Assembly (NCBI GenBank): GCA_031769625.1
Contig: JAUIMM010001409.1
Span: 62,001-126,000, forward strand
Length of the DNA: 64,000 nucleotides
Direction of reading: 5' to 3'
Origin: Taudactylus pleione
Taxonomy: Eukaryota; Chordata; Amphibia; Anura; Myobatrachidae
Every line of letters begins with the position of its first letter. The first letter of the stretch is position 1. The notes beneath the pieces are model-generated. The model saw only the letters and a list, made by a program, of their open reading frames with translations. It had not been told where the DNA came from and made no database searches. The translations under genes and the position numbers were made by a program. Below are positions 1 through 15,800 of the stretch, in pieces.

Positions 1-3000
1 CCCCTCTTACTCTGACAGGACAAATCACACACAGCTGTATCACTCCTCCCCTCTTACTCTGACAGGACAAATCACACAGACGTATCACTCCTCCCCTCTT
101 ACTCTGACAGCACAAATCACACAGACGTATCACTCCTCCCCTCTTACTCTGACAGGACAAATCACACACAGCTGTATCACTCCTCCCCTCTTACTCTGAC
201 AGGACAAATCACACACAGCTGTATCACTCCACCCCTCTTACTCTGACAGGACAAATCACACACAGCTGTATCACTCCTCCCCTCTTACTCTGACAGGACA
301 AATCACACACAGCTGTATCACTCCTCCCCTCTTACTCTGACAGGACAAATCACACACAGCTGTATCACTCCTCCCCTCTTACTCTGACAGGACAAATCAC
401 ACACAGCTGTATCACTCCTCTCCTCTTACTCTGACAGGACAAATCACACACAGCTGTATCACTCCTCCCCTCTTACTCTGACAGGACAAATCACACAGAC
501 GTATCACTCCTCCCCTCTTACTCTGACAGGACAAATCACACACAGCTGTATCACTCCTCCCCTCTTACTCTGGACAGGACACATCACACAGACGTATCAC
601 TCCTCCCCTCTTACTCTGGACAGGACAAATCACACACAGCTGTATCACTCCTCCCCTCTTACTCTGACAGGACAAATCACACACAGCTGTATCACTCCTC
701 CCCTCTTACTCTGACAGGACAAATCACACACAGCTGTATCACTCCTCCCCTCTTACTCTGACAGGACAAATCACACACAGCTGTATCACTCCTCCCCTCT
801 TACTCTGACAGGCCAAATCACACACAGCCGTATCACTCCGCCCCTCTTACTCTGACAGGACAAATCACACACAGCTGTATCACTCCTCCCCTCTTACTCT
901 GACAGGACAAATCACACACAGCTGTATCACTCCTCTCCTCTTACTCTGACAGGACAAATCACACACAGCTGTATCACTCCTCCCCTCTTACTCTGACAGG
1001 ACAAATCACACACAGCTGTATCACTCCTCTCCTCTTACTCTGACAGGACAAATCACACACAGCTGTATCACTCCTCCCCTCTTACTCTGGACAGGACACA
1101 TCACACAGACGTATCACTCCTCCCCTCTTACTCTGACAGGACAAATCACACACAGCTGTATCACTCCTCCCCTCTTACTCTGACAGGACAAATCACACAC
1201 AGCTGTATCACTCCTCCCCTCTTACTCTGGACAGGACACATCACACAGACGTATCACTCCTCCCCTCTTACTCTGACAGGACAAATCACACACAGCTGTA
1301 TCACTCCTCCCCTCTTACTCTGACAGGACAAATCACACACAGCTGTATCACTCCTCCCCTCTTACTCTGGACAGGACACATCACACAGACGTATCACTCC
1401 TCCCCTCTTACTCTGACAGGACAAATCACACACAGCTGTATCACTCCTCCCCTCTTACTCTGACAGGACAAATCACACACAGCTGTATCACTCCTCCCCT
1501 CTTACTCTGACAGGACAAATCACACAGACGTATCACTCCTCCCCTCTTACTCTGACAGGACAAATCACACAGACGTATCACTCCTCCCCTCTTACTCTGG
1601 ACAGGACATATCACACAGACGTATCACTCCTCCCCTCTTACTCTGACAGGACAAATCACACACAGCTGTATCACTCCTCCCCTCTTACTCTGGACAGGAC
1701 ACATCACACAGACGTATCACTCCTCCCCTCTTACTCTGACAGGACAAATCACACACAGCTGTATCACTCCTCCCCTCTTACTCTGGACAGGACAAATCAC
1801 ACAGAGCTGTATCACTCCTCCCCTCTTACTCTGACAGGACAAATCACACACAGCTGTATCACTCCTCCCCTCTTACTCTGACAGGACAAATCACACAGAC
1901 GTATCACTCCTCCCCTCTTACTCTGACAGGACAAATCACACACAGCTGTATCACTCCACCCCTCTTACTCTGACAGGACAAATCACACACAGCTGTATCA
2001 CTCCTCCCCTCTTACTCTGACAGGACAAATCACACAGACGTATCACTCCTCCCCTCTTACTCTGACAGGACAAATCACACACAGCTGTATCACTCCTCCC
2101 CTCTTACTCTGACAGGACAAATCACACACAGCTGTATCACTCCGCCCCTCTTACTCTGACAGGACAAATCACACAGCTGTATCACTCCTCCCCTCTTACT
2201 CTGACAGGACAAATCACACAGACGTATCACTCCTCCCCTCTTACTCTGACAGGACAAATCACACACAGCTGTATCACTCCTCCCCTCTTACTCTGACAGG
2301 ACAAATCACACACAGCTGTATCACTCCTCCCCTCTTACTCTGACAGGACAAATCACACACAGCTGTATCACTCCTCCCCTCTTACTCTGACAGGACAAAT
2401 CACACACAGCTGTATCACTCCTCCCCTCTTACTCTGACAGGCCAAATCACACACAGCCGTTTCACTCCGCCCCTCTTACTCTGACAGGACAAATCACACA
2501 CAGCTGTATCACTCCTCTCCTCTTACTCTGACAGGACAAATCACACACAGCTGTATCACTCCTCTCCTCTTACTCTGACAGGACAAATCACACACAGCTG
2601 TATCACTCCTCCCCTCTTACTCTGACAGGACAAATCACACACAGCCGTATCACTCCGCCCCTCTTACTCTGACAGGACAAATCACACACAGCTGTATCAC
2701 TCCTCCCCTCTTACTCTGACAGGACAAATCACACACAGCCGTATCACTCCTCCCCTCTTACTCTGACAGGACAAATCACACACAGCTGTATCACTCCGCC
2801 CCTCTTACTCTGACAGGACAAATCACACAGACGTATCACTCCTCCCCTCTTACTCTGACAGGACAAATCACACAGACGTATCACTCCTCCCCTCTTACTC
2901 TGACAGGACAAATCACACAGACGTATCACTCCTCCCCTCTTACTCTGACAGGACAAATCACACACAGCTGTATCACTCCTCCCCTCTTACTCTGACAGGA

Positions 3001-5660
3001 CAAATCACACAGACGTATCACTCCTCCCCTCTTACTCTGACAGGACAAATCACACAGACGTATCACTCCTCCCCTCTTACTCTGACAGGACAAATCACAC
3101 ACAGCTGTATCACTCCTCCCCTCTTACTCTGACAGGACAAATCACACACAGCTGTATCACTCCACCCCTCTTACTCTGACAGGACAAATCACACACAGCT
3201 GTATCACTCCTCCCCTCTTACTCTGACAGGACAAATCACACACAGCTGTATCACTCCTCCCCTCTTACTCTGACAGGACAAATCACACACAGCTGTATCA
3301 CTCCACCCCTCTTACTCTGACAGGACAAATCACACACAGCTGTATCACTCCTCCCCTCTTACTCTGACAGGCCAAATCACACACAGCTGTATCACTCCTC
3401 TCCTCTTACTCTGACAGGACAAATCACACAGCTGTATCACTCCTCTCCTCTTACTCTGACAGGACAAATCACACACAGCTGTATCACTCCTCCCCTCTTA
3501 CTCTGACAGGACAAATCACACACAGCTGTATCACTCCTCTCCTCTTACTCTGACAGGACAAATCACACACAGCTGTATCACTCTGCCCCTCTTACTCCTG
3601 TCTTACTCTGACAGGACAAATCACACACAGCTGTATCACTCCTCCCCTCTTACTCTGACAGGACAAATCACACACAGCCGTATCACTCCGCCCCTCTTAC
3701 TCTGACAGGACAAATCACACACAGCTGTATCACTCCGCCCCTCTTACTCTGACAGGACAAATCACACAGAGCTGTATCACTCCTCCCCTCTTACTCTGAC
3801 AGGACAAATCACACAGAGCTGTATCACTCCTCCCCTCTTACTCTGACAGACCAAATCACACACAGCTGTATCACTCCTCTCCTCTTACTCTGACAGGACA
3901 AATCACACAGACGTATCACTCCTCCCCTCTTACTCTGACAGGACAAATCACACAGACGTATCACTCCTCCCCTCTTACTCTGACAGGACAAATCACACAC
4001 AGCCGTATCACTCCGCCCCTCTTACTCTGACAGGACAAATCACACACAGCTGTATCACTCCTCCCCTCTTACTCTGACAGGACAAATCACACACAGCCGT
4101 ATCACTCCGCCCCTCTTACTCTGACAGGACAAATCACACACAGCTGTATCACTCCGCCCCTCTTACTCTGACAGGACAAATCACACAGAGCTGTATCACT
4201 CCTCCCCTCTTACTCTGACAGGCCAAATCACACACAGCTGTATCACTCCTCTCCTCTTACTCTGACAGGACAAATCACACACAGCTGTATCACTCCTCCC
4301 CTCTTACTCTGACAGGACAAATCACACACAGCTGTATCACTCCTCCCCTCTTACTCTGACAGGACAAATCACACACAGCTGTATCACTCCTCTCCTCTTA
4401 CTCTGACAGGACAAATCACACACAGCTGTATCACTCCTCCCCTCTTACTCTGACAGGACAAATCACACACAGCTGTATCACTCCTCTCCTCTTACTCTGA
4501 CAGGACAAATCACACACAGCTGTATCACTCTGCCCCTCTTACTCTGACAGGACAAATCACACACAGCTGTATCACTCCTCCCCTCTTACTCTGGACAGGA
4601 CACATCACACAGACGTATCACTCCTCCCCTCTTACTCTGACAGGACACATCACACAGACGTATCACTCCTCCCCTCTTACTCTGACAGGACAAATCACAC
4701 ACAGCTGTATCACTCCTCCCCTCTTACTCTGGACAGGACAAATCACACAGAGCTGTATCACTCCTCCCCTCTTACTCTGACAGGACAAATCACACACAGC
4801 TGTATCACTCCTCCCCTCTTACTCTGACAGGACAAATCACACAGACGTATCACTCCTCCCCTCTTACTCTGACAGGACAAATCACACACAGCCGTATCAC
4901 TCCTCCCCTCTTACTCTGACAGGACAAATCACACACAGCCGTATCACTCCGCCCCTCTTACTCTGACAGGACAAATCACACACAGCTGTATCACTCCTCC
5001 CCTCTTACTCTGACAGGACAAATCACACACAGCCGTATCACTCCGCCCCTCTTACTCTGACAGGACAAATCACACACAGCTGTATCACTCCGCCCCTCTT
5101 ACTCTGACAGGACAAATCACACACAGCTGTATCACTCCTCCCCTCTTACTCTGACAGGACAAATCACACACAGCTGTATCACTCCACCCCTCTTACTCTG
5201 ACAGGACAAATCACACACAGCTGTATCACTCCTCCCCTCTTACTCTGACAGGACAAATCACACACAGCTGTATCACTCCTCTCCTCTTACTCTGACAGGA
5301 CAAATCACACACAGCTGTATCACTCCTCCCCTCTTACTCTGACAGGACAAATCACACACAGCTGTATCACTCCTCTCCTCTTACTCTGACAGGACAAATC
5401 ACACACAGCTGTATCACTCCTCCCCTCTTACTCTGACAGGCCAAATCACACACAGCTGTATCACTCCTCTCCTCTTACTCTGACAGGACAAATCACACAG
5501 ACGTATCACTCCGCCCCTCTTACTCTGACAGGACAAATCACACACAGCTGTATCACTCCTCCCCTCTTACTCTGGACAGGACACATCACACAGACGTATC
5601 ACTCCTCCCCTCTTACTCTGACAGGACACATCACACAGACGTATCACTCCTCCCCTCTTA

Positions 5661-5735
5661 CAGCTGTGTGTGATTTGTCCTGTCAGAGTAAGAGGGGAGG
5701 AGTGATACAGCTGTGTGTGATTTGTCCTGTCAGAG
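5661..5735 (-). repeat. 75-bp inverted segment inside minisatellite A
   Basis: This is the only place in array A where the unit runs in reverse orientation. The segment begins CAGCTGTGTGTGATTTGTCC and ends GTCCTGTCAGAG, and spans about 1.6 reversed units. It is bounded by TA on both sides (5659-5660 and 5736-5737). The surrounding block matches a block near 9.8-10.5 kb: flanking sequence aligns at an offset of 4248 before and 4201 after. The difference is therefore exactly one 47-bp unit plus the inversion. The paralogous block, and a related one near 4.57-4.75 kb, have the normal orientation, so the inversion is derived. Confidence 0.93.
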
Positions 5736-7861
5736 TATCACTCCTCCCCTCTTACTCTGCACAGGACAAATCACACAGAGCTGTATCACTCCTCCCCTCT
5801 TACTCTGACAGGACAAATCACACACAGCTGTATCACTCCTCCCCTCTTACTCTGACAGGACAAATCACACACAGCTGTATCACTCCACCCCTCTTACTCT
5901 GACAGGCCAAATCACACACAGCTGTATCACTCCTCCCCTCTTACTCTGACAGGACAAATCACACACAGCTGTATCACTCCTCCCCTCTTACTCTGACAGG
6001 ACACATCACACACAGCTGTATCACTCCTCCCCTCTTACTCTGACAGGACAAATCACACACAGCTGTATCACTCCTCTTACTCTGACAGGCCAAATCACAC
6101 ACAGCTGTATCACTCCTCCCCTCTTACTCTGACAGGCCAAATCACACACAGCCGTATCACTCCGCCCCTCTTACTCTGACAGGACAAATCACACACAGCT
6201 GTATCACTCCGCCCCTCTTACTCTGACAGGCCAAATCACACACAGCTGTATCACTCCGCCCCTCTTACTCTGACAGGCCAAATCACACACAGCCGTATCA
6301 CTCCGCCCCTCTTACTCTGACAGGCCAAATCACACACAGCCGTATCACTCCGCCCCTCTTACTCTGACAGGACAAATCACACAGCTGTATCACTCCTCCC
6401 CTCTTACTCTGACAGGACAAATCACACACAGCTGTATCACTCCTCCCCTCTTACTCTGACAGGCCAAATCACACACAGCCGTATCACTCCGCCCCTCTTA
6501 CTCTGACAGGACAAATCACACACAGCTGTATCACTCCTCCCCTCTTACTCTGACAGGACAAATCACACAGAGCTGTATCACTCCTCCCCTCTTACTCTGA
6601 CAGGACAAATCACACAGCTGTATCTCTCCTCCCCTCTTACTCTGACAGGACAAATCACACAGACGTATCACTCCTCCCCTCTTACTCTGACAGGACAAAT
6701 CACACACAGCTGTATCACTCCTCCCCTCTTACTCTGACAGGACAAATCACACAGCTGTATCTCTCCTCCCCTCTTACTCTGACAGGACAAATCACACAGA
6801 CGTATCACTCCGCCCCTCTTACTCTGACAGGACAAATCACACACAGCTGTATCACTCCGCCCCTCTTACTCTGACAGGACAAATCACACACAGCTGTATC
6901 ACTCCTCCCCTCTTACTCTGACAGGACAAATCACACAGACGTATCACTCCGCCCCTCTTACTCTGACAGGCCAAATCACACATAGCCGTATCACTCCGCC
7001 CCTCTTACTCTGACAGGCCAAATCACACACAGCCGTATCACTCCGCCCCTCTTACTCTGACAGGCCAACTCACACACAGCCGTATCACTCCGCCCCTCTT
7101 ACTCTGACAGGACAAATCACACAGAGCTGTATCACTCCTCCCCTCTTATTCTGACAGGACAAATCACACACAGCTGTATCACTCCTCCCCTCTTACTCTG
7201 ACAGGACAAATCACACACAGCTGTATCACTCCTCCCCTCTTACTCTGACAGGCCAAATCACACACAGCTGTATCACTCCTCCCCTCTTACTCTGACAGGA
7301 CAAATCACACACAGCTGTATCACTCCGCCCCTCTTACTCTGACAGGCCAAATCACACACAGCTGTATCACTCCTCCCCTCTTACTCTGACAGGCCAAATC
7401 ACACACAGCTGTATCACTCCTCCCCTCTTACTCTGGACAGGACAAATCACACACAGCTGTATCACTCCTCCCCTCTTACTCTGACAGGACAAATCACACA
7501 CAGCTGTATCACTCCTCCCCTCTTACTCTGACAGGCCAAATCACACACAGCTGTATCACTCCTCCCCTCTTACTCTGGACAGGACAAATCACACACAGCT
7601 GTATCACTCCTCCCCTCTTACTCTGACAGGCCAAATCACACACAGCTGTATCACTCCGCCCCTCTTACTCTGACAGGCCAAATCACACACAGCTGTATCA
7701 CTCCTCCCCTCTTACTCTGACCGGCCAAATCACACACAGCTGTATCACTCCTCCCCTCTTACTCTGACAGGACAAATCACACACAGCTGTATCACTCCTC
7801 CCCTCTTACTCTGACAGGACAAATCACACACAGCTGTATCACTCCTCCCCTCTTACTCTGA

Positions 7862-9500
7862 CAGGACAAATCACACAGACGTATCACTCCTCCCCTCTTA
7901 CTCTGACAGGACAAATCACACACAGCTGTATCACTCCGCCCCTCTTACTCTGACAGGCCAAATCACACACAGCCGTATCACTCCGCCCCTCTTACTCTGA
8001 CAGGCCAAATCACACACAGCCGTATCACTCCGCCCCTCTTACTCTGACAGGACAAATCACACACAGCTGTATCACTCCTCCCCTCTTACTCTGACAGGAC
8101 AAATCACACAGAGCTGTATCACTCCTCCCCTCTTACTCTGACAGGACAAATCACACACAGCTGTATCACTCCTCCCCTCTTACTCTGGACAGGACAAATC
8201 ACACAGAGCTGTATCACTCCTCCCCTCTTACTCTGACAGGACAAATCACACACAGCTGTATCACTCCTCCCCTCTTACTCTGACAGGGCAAATCACACAC
8301 AGCTGTATCACTCCTCCCCTCTTACTCTGACAGGACAAATCACACACAGCTGTATCACTCCTCCCCTCTTACTCTGACAGGACAAATCACACACAGCTGT
8401 ATCACTCCTCCCCTCTTACTCTGACAGGACAAATCACACACAGCTGTATCACTCCTCCCCTCTTACTCTGACAGGACAAATCACACAGACGTATCACTCC
8501 TCCCCTCTTACTCTGACAGGACAAATCACACACAGCTGTATCACTCCTCCCCTCTTACTCTGACAGGACAAATCACACAGACGTATCACTCCGCCCCTCT
8601 TACTCTGACAGGCCAAATCACACACAGCTGTATCACTCCGCCCCTCTTACTCTGACAGGCCAAATCACACACAGCCGTATCACTCCGCCCCTCTTACTCT
8701 GACAGGCCAAATCACACACAGCCGTATCACTCCGCCCCTCTTACTCTGACAGGACAAATCACACAGAGCTGTATCACTCCTCCCCTCTTACTCTGACAGG
8801 ACAAATCACACAGAGCTGTATCACTCCTCCCCTCTTACTCTGACAGGCCAAATCACACACAGCCGTATCACTCCGCCCCTCTTACTCTGACAGGACAAAT
8901 CACACAGCTGTATCACTCCTCCCCTCTTACTCTGACAGGCCAAATCACACACAGCTGTATCACTCCGCCCCTCTTACTCTGACAGGCCAAATCACACACA
9001 GCCGTATCACTCCTCCCCTCTTACTCTGACAGGACAAATCACACACAGCTGTATCACTCCTCCCCTCTTACTCTGACAGGACAAATCACACAGACGTATC
9101 ACTCCGCCCCTCTTACTCTGACAGGCCAAATCACACACAGCTGTATCACTCCGCCCCTCTTACTCTGACAGGCCAAATCACACACAGCCGTATCACTCCG
9201 CCCCTCTTACTCTGACAGGCCAAATCACACACAGCCGTATCACTCCGCCCCTCTTACTCTGACTGGACAAATCACACAGCTGTATCACTCCTCCCCTCTT
9301 ACTCTGACAGGACAAATCACACACAGCTGTATCACTCCTCCCCTCTTACTCTGACAGGACAAATCACACAGAGCTGTATCACTCCTCCCCTCTTACTCTG
9401 GACAGGACAAATCACACAGAGCTGTATCACTCCTCCCCTCTTACTCTGACAGGACAAATCACACACAGCTGTATCACTCCGCCCCTCTTACTGTGACAGG
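7862..9500. repeat. Higher-order block in array A, copy 1
   Basis: This stretch recurs 3359 bp downstream with the same order of variant units. Landmarks that match at exactly that offset are a GGGCAAATC unit (AGGGCA at 8285 and 11644), a CTGTGACAGGG unit (9491 and 12850), a CTGGACAGG unit (about 8185 and 11544) and a run of CpG-bearing GGCC units. A few substitutions separate the copies, so this is an older block duplication rather than a perfect one. Confidence 0.85.
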
Positions 9501-11220
9501 GCAAATCACACAGAGCTGTATCACTCCTCCCCTCTTACTCTGACAGGACAAATCACACAGAGCTGTATCACTCCTCCCCTCTTACTCTGACAGGCCAAAT
9601 CACACACAGCCGTATCACTCCGCCCCTCTTACTCTGACAGGACAAATCACACACAGCTGTATCACTCCTCCCCTCTTACTCTGACAGGCCAAATCACACA
9701 CAGCTGTATCACTCCTCTCCTCTTACTCTGACAGGACAAATCACACAGACGTATCACTCCGCCCCTCTTACTCTGACAGGACAAATCACACACAGCTGTA
9801 TCACTCCTCCCCTCTTACTCTGGACAGGACACATCACACAGACGTATCACTCCTCCCCTCTTACTCTGACAGGACACATCACACAGACGTATCACTCCTC
9901 CCCTCTTACTCTGACAGGACAAATCACACACAGCTGTATCACTCCTCCCCTCTTACTCTGGACAGGACAAATCACACAGAGCTGTATCACTCCTCCCCTC
10001 TTACTCTGACAGGACAAATCAGACACAGCTGTATCACTCCTCCCCTCTTACTCTGACAGGACAAATCACACACAGCTGTATCACTCCACCCCTCTTACTC
10101 TGACAGGCCAAATCACACACAGCTGTATCACTCCTCCCCTCTTACTCTGACAGGACAAATCACACACAGCTGTATCACTCCTCCCCTCTTACTCTGACAG
10201 GACACATCACACACAGCTGTATCACTCCTCCCCTCTTACTCTGACAGGACACATCACACACAGCTGTATCACTCCTCTTACTCTGACAGGCCAAATCACA
10301 CACAGCTGTATCACTCCTCCCCTCTTACTCTGACAGGCCAAATCACACACAGCCGTATCACTCCGCCCCTCTTACTCTGACAGGACAAATCACACACAGC
10401 TGTATCACTCCGCCCCTCTTACTCTGACAGGCCAAATCACACACAGCTGTATCACTCCGCCCCTCTTACTCTGACAGGCCAAATCACACACAGCCGTATC
10501 ACTCCGCCCCTCTTACTCTGACAGGCCAAATCACACACAGCCGTATCACTCCGCCCCTCTTACTCTGACAGGACAAATCACACACAGCTGTATCACTCCA
10601 CCCCTCTTACTCTGACAGGACAAATCACACAGACGTATCACTCCTCCCCTCTTACTCTGACAGGACAAATCACACACAGCTGTATCACTCCTCCCCTCTT
10701 ACTCTGACAGGACAAATCACACACAGCTGTATCACTCCTCCCCTCTTACTCTGACAGGACAAATCACACACAGCTGTATCACTCCACCCCTCTTACTCTG
10801 ACAGGACAAATCACACACAGCTGTATCACTCCTCCCCTCTTACTCTGACAGGCCAAATCACACACAGCCGTATCACTCCTCCCCTCTTACTCTGACAGGA
10901 CAAATCACACACAGCTGTATCACTCCTCCCCTCTTACTCTGACAAGACAAATCACACACAGCTGTATCACTCCTCCCCTCTTACTCTGACAGGACAAATC
11001 ACACAGACGTATCACTCCTCCCCTCTTACTCTGACAGGACAAATCACACACAGCTGTTTCACTCCTCCCCTCTTACTCTGACAGGACAAATCACACACAG
11101 CTGTATCACTCCTCCCCTCTTACTCTGACAGGACAAATCACACAGACGTATCACTCCTCCCCTCTTACTCTGACAGGACAAATCACACACAGCTGTATCA
11201 CTCCGCCCCTCTTACTCTGA

Positions 11221-12860
11221 CAGGCCAAATCACACAGACGTATCACTCCGCCCCTCTTACTCTGACAGGCCAAATCACACACAGCTGTATCACTCCGCCC
11301 CTCTTACTCTGACAGGCCAAATCACACACAGCCGTATCACTCCGCCCCTCTTACTCTGACAGGCCAAATCACACACAGCCGTATCACTCCGCCCCTCTTA
11401 CTCTGACAGGACAAATCACACACAGCTGTATCACTCCTCCCCTCTTACTCTGACAGGACAAATCACACACAGCTGTATCACTCCTCCCCTCTTACTCTGA
11501 CAGGACAAATCACACACAGCTGTATCACTCCTCCCCTCTTACTCTGGACAGGACAAATCACACAGAGCTGTATCACTCCTCCCCTCTTACTCTGACAGGA
11601 CAAATCACACACAGCTGTATCACTCCTCCCCTCTTACTCTGACAGGGCAAATCACACACAGCTGTATCACTCCTCCCCTCTTACTCTGACAGGACAAATC
11701 ACACACAGCTGTATCACTCCTCCCCTCTTACTCTGACAGGACAAATCACACACAGCTGTATCACTCCTCCCCTCTTACTCTGACAGGACAAATCACACAC
11801 AGCTGTATCACTCCTCCCCTCTTACTCTGACAGGACAAATCACACAGACGTATCACTCCTCCCCTCTTACTCTGACAGGACAAATCACACACAGCTGTAT
11901 CACTCCTCCCCTCTTACTCTGACAGGACAAATCACACAGACGTATCACTCCGCCCCTCTTACTCTGACAGGCCAAATCACACACAGCTGTATCACTCCGC
12001 CCCTCTTACTCTGACAGGCCAAATCACACACAGCCGTATCACTCCGCCCCTCTTACTCTGACAGGCCAAATCACACACAGCCGTATCACTCCGCCCCTCT
12101 TACTCTGACAGGACAAATCACACAGAGCTGTATCACTCCTCCCCTCTTACTCTGACAGGACAAATCACACAGAGCTGTATCACTCCTCCCCTCTTACTCT
12201 GACAGGCCAAATCACACACAGCCGTATCACTCCGCCCCTCTTACTCTGACAGGACAAATCACACAGCTGTATCACTCCTCCCCTCTTACTCTGACAGGCC
12301 AAATCACACACAGCTGTATCACTCCGCCCCTCTTACTCTGACAGGCCAAATCACACACAGCCGTATCACTCCTCCCCTCTTACTCTGACAGGACAAATCA
12401 CACACAGCTGTATCACTCCTCCCCTCTTACTCTGACAGGACAAATCACACAGACGTATCACTCCGCCCCTCTTACTCTGACAGGCCAAATCACACACAGC
12501 TGTATCACTCCGCCCCTCTTACTCTGACAGGCCAAATCACACACAGCCGTATCACTCCGCCCCTCTTACTCTGACAGGCCAAATCACACACAGCCGTATC
12601 ACTCCGCCCCTCTTACTCTGACAGGACAAATCACACAGCTGTATCACTCCTCCCCTCTTACTCTGACAGGACAAATCACACACAGCTGTATCACTCCTCC
12701 CCTCTTACTCTGACAGGACAAATCACACAGAGCTGTATCACTCCTCCCCTCTTACTCTGGACAGGACAAATCACACAGAGCTGTATCACTCCTCCCCTCT
12801 TACTCTGACAGGACAAATCACACACAGCTGTATCACTCCGCCCCTCTTACTGTGACAGGG
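11221..12860. repeat. Higher-order block in array A, copy 2
   Basis: This is the second copy of the 3359-bp-offset block. Part of it recurs once more at an offset of 3457 (AGGGCA at 11644 and again at 15101), so at least three related blocks lie in the array. Block duplication on top of 47-bp unit amplification is the usual outcome of unequal exchange or replication slippage in minisatellites. Confidence 0.83.
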
Positions 12861-15800
12861 CAAATCACACACAGCTGTATCACTCCTCCCCTCTTACTCT
12901 GACAGGACAAATCACACACAGCTGTATCACTCCTCCCCTCTTACTCTGACAGGACAAATCACACAGACGTATCACTCCGCCCCTCTTACTCTGACAGGCC
13001 AAATCACACACAGCTGTATCACTCCGCCCCTCTTACTCTGACAGGACAAATCACACACAGTCGTATCACTCCGCCCCTCTTAATCTGACAGGACAAATCA
13101 CACACAGTCGTATCACTCCGCCCCTCTTACTCTGACAGGACAAATCACACACAGCTGTATCACTCCTCCCCTCTTACTCTGACAGGACAAATCACACAGA
13201 GCTGTATCACTCCTCCCCTCTTACTCTGGACAGGACAAATCACACAGAGCTGTATCACTCCTCCCCTCTTACTCTGACAGGACAAATCACACAGACGTAT
13301 CACTCCTCCCCTCTTACTCTGATAGGACAAATCACACACAGCTGTATCACTCCACCCCTCTTACTCTGACAGGACAAATCACACACAGCTGTATCACTCC
13401 TCCCCTCTTACTCTGACAGGACAAATCACACATTGCTGTATCACTCCTCCCCTCTTACTCTGACAGGACAAATCACACACAGCTGTATCACTCCTCCCCT
13501 CTTACTCTGGACAGGACAAATCACACACAGCTGTATCACTCCTCTCCTCTTACTCTGACAGGCCAAATCACACACAGCTGTATCACTCCTCCCCTCTTAC
13601 TCTGACAGGCCAAATCACACACAGCTGTATCACTCCTCCCCTCTTACTCTGACAGGCCAAATCACACACAGCCGTATCACTCCGCCCCTCTTACTCTGAC
13701 AGGCCAAATCACACACAGCCGTATCACTCCTCCCCTCTTACTCTGACAGGACAAATCACACAGACGTATCACTCCTCCCCTCTTACTCTGACAGGACAAA
13801 TCACACACAGCTGTATCACTCCTCCCCTCTTACTCTGACAGGCCAAATCACACACAGCTGTATCACTCCGCCCCTCTTACTCTGACAGGACAAATCACAC
13901 AGACGTATCACTCCTCCCCTCTTACTCTGACAGGCCAAATCACACACAGCTGTATCACTCCTCCCCTCTTACTCTGACCGGACAAATCACACAGAGCTGT
14001 ATCACTCTTCCCCTCTTACTCTGACAGGACAAATCACACACAGCTGTATCACTCCTCCCCTCTTACTCTGACAGGACAAATCACACACAGCTGTATCACT
14101 CCTCTCCTCTTACTCTGACAGGACAAATCACACACAGCTGTATCACTCCTCCCCTCTTACTCTGACAGGAAAAATCACACAGACGTATCACTCCTCCCCT
14201 CTTACTCTGACAGGACAAATCACACACAGCTGTATCACTCCTCTCCTCTTACTCTGACAGGACAAATCACACACAGCTGTATCACTCCTCCCCTCTTACT
14301 CTGACAGGACAAATCACACAGACGTATCACTCCTCCCCTCTTACTCTGACAGGACAAATCACACACAGCTGTATCACTCCTCTCCTCTTACTCTGGACAG
14401 GACAAATCACACACAGCTGTATCACTCCTCCCCTCTTACTCTGACAGGCCAAATCACACACAGCTGTATCACTCCGCCCCTCTTACTCTGACAGGACAAA
14501 TCACACACAGCTGTATCACTCCTCCCCTCTTACTCTGACAGGACAAATCACACACAGCTGTATCACTCCTCCCCTCTTACTCTGACAGGACAAATCACAC
14601 AGACGTATCACTCCTCCCCTCTTACTCTGACAGGACAAATCACACACAGCTGTATCACTCCGCCCCTCTTACTCTGACAGGCCAAATCACACAGACGTAT
14701 CACTCCGCCCCTCTTACTCTGACAGGCCAAATCACACACAGCTGTATCACTCCGCCCCTCTTACTCTGACAGGCCAAATCACACACAGCCGTATCACTCC
14801 ACCCCTCTTACTCTGACAGGCCAAATCACACACAGCCGTATCACTCCGCCCCTCTTACTCTGACAGGACAAATCACACACAGCTGTATCACTCCTCCCCT
14901 CTTACTCTGACAGGACAAATCACACAGAGCTGTATCACTCCTCCCCTCTTACTCTGACAGGACAAATCACACACAGCTGTATCACTCCTCCCCTCTTACT
15001 CTGGACAGGACAAATCACACAGAGCTGTATCACTCCTCCCCTCTTACTCTGACAGGACAAATCACACACAGCTGTATCACTCCTCCCCTCTTACTCTGAC
15101 AGGGCAAATCACACACAGCTGTATCACTCCTCCCCTCTTACTCTGACAGGACAAATCACACACAGCTGTATCACTCCTCCCCTCTTACTCTGCCAGGCCA
15201 AATCACACACAGCTGTATCACTCCGCCCCTCTTACTCTGACAGGACAAATCACACACAGCTGTATCACTCCTCCCCTCTTACTCTGACAGGACAAATCAC
15301 ACAGAGCTGTATCACTCCTCCCCTCTTACTCTGACAGGACAAATCACACAGAGCTGTATCACTCCTCCCCTCTTACTCTGGACAGGACAAATCACACAGA
15401 GCTGTATCACTCCTCCCCTCTTACTCTGACAGGACAAATCACACACAGCTGTATCACTCCTCCCCTCTTACTCTGACAGGACAAATCACACAGAGCTGTA
15501 TCACTCCTCCCCTCTTACTCTGGACAGGACAAATCACACAGAGCTGTATCACTCCTCCCCTCTTACTCTGACAGGACAAATCACACACAGCTGTATCACT
15601 CCTCCCCTCTTACTCTGACAGGACAAATCACACAGACGTATCACTCCTCCCCTCTTACTCTGACAGGACAAATCACACACAGCTGTATCACTCCACCCCT
15701 CTTACTCTGACAGGACAAATCACACAGACGTATCACTCCTCCCCTCTTACTCTGACAGGACAAATCACACACAGCTGTATCACTCCTCTCCTCTTACTCT

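Noticed and set aside
5666..5902. 78-codon frame across the inverted segment in array A
   Set aside because: It exists only because the inversion joins the two orientations of the minisatellite; no independent support.
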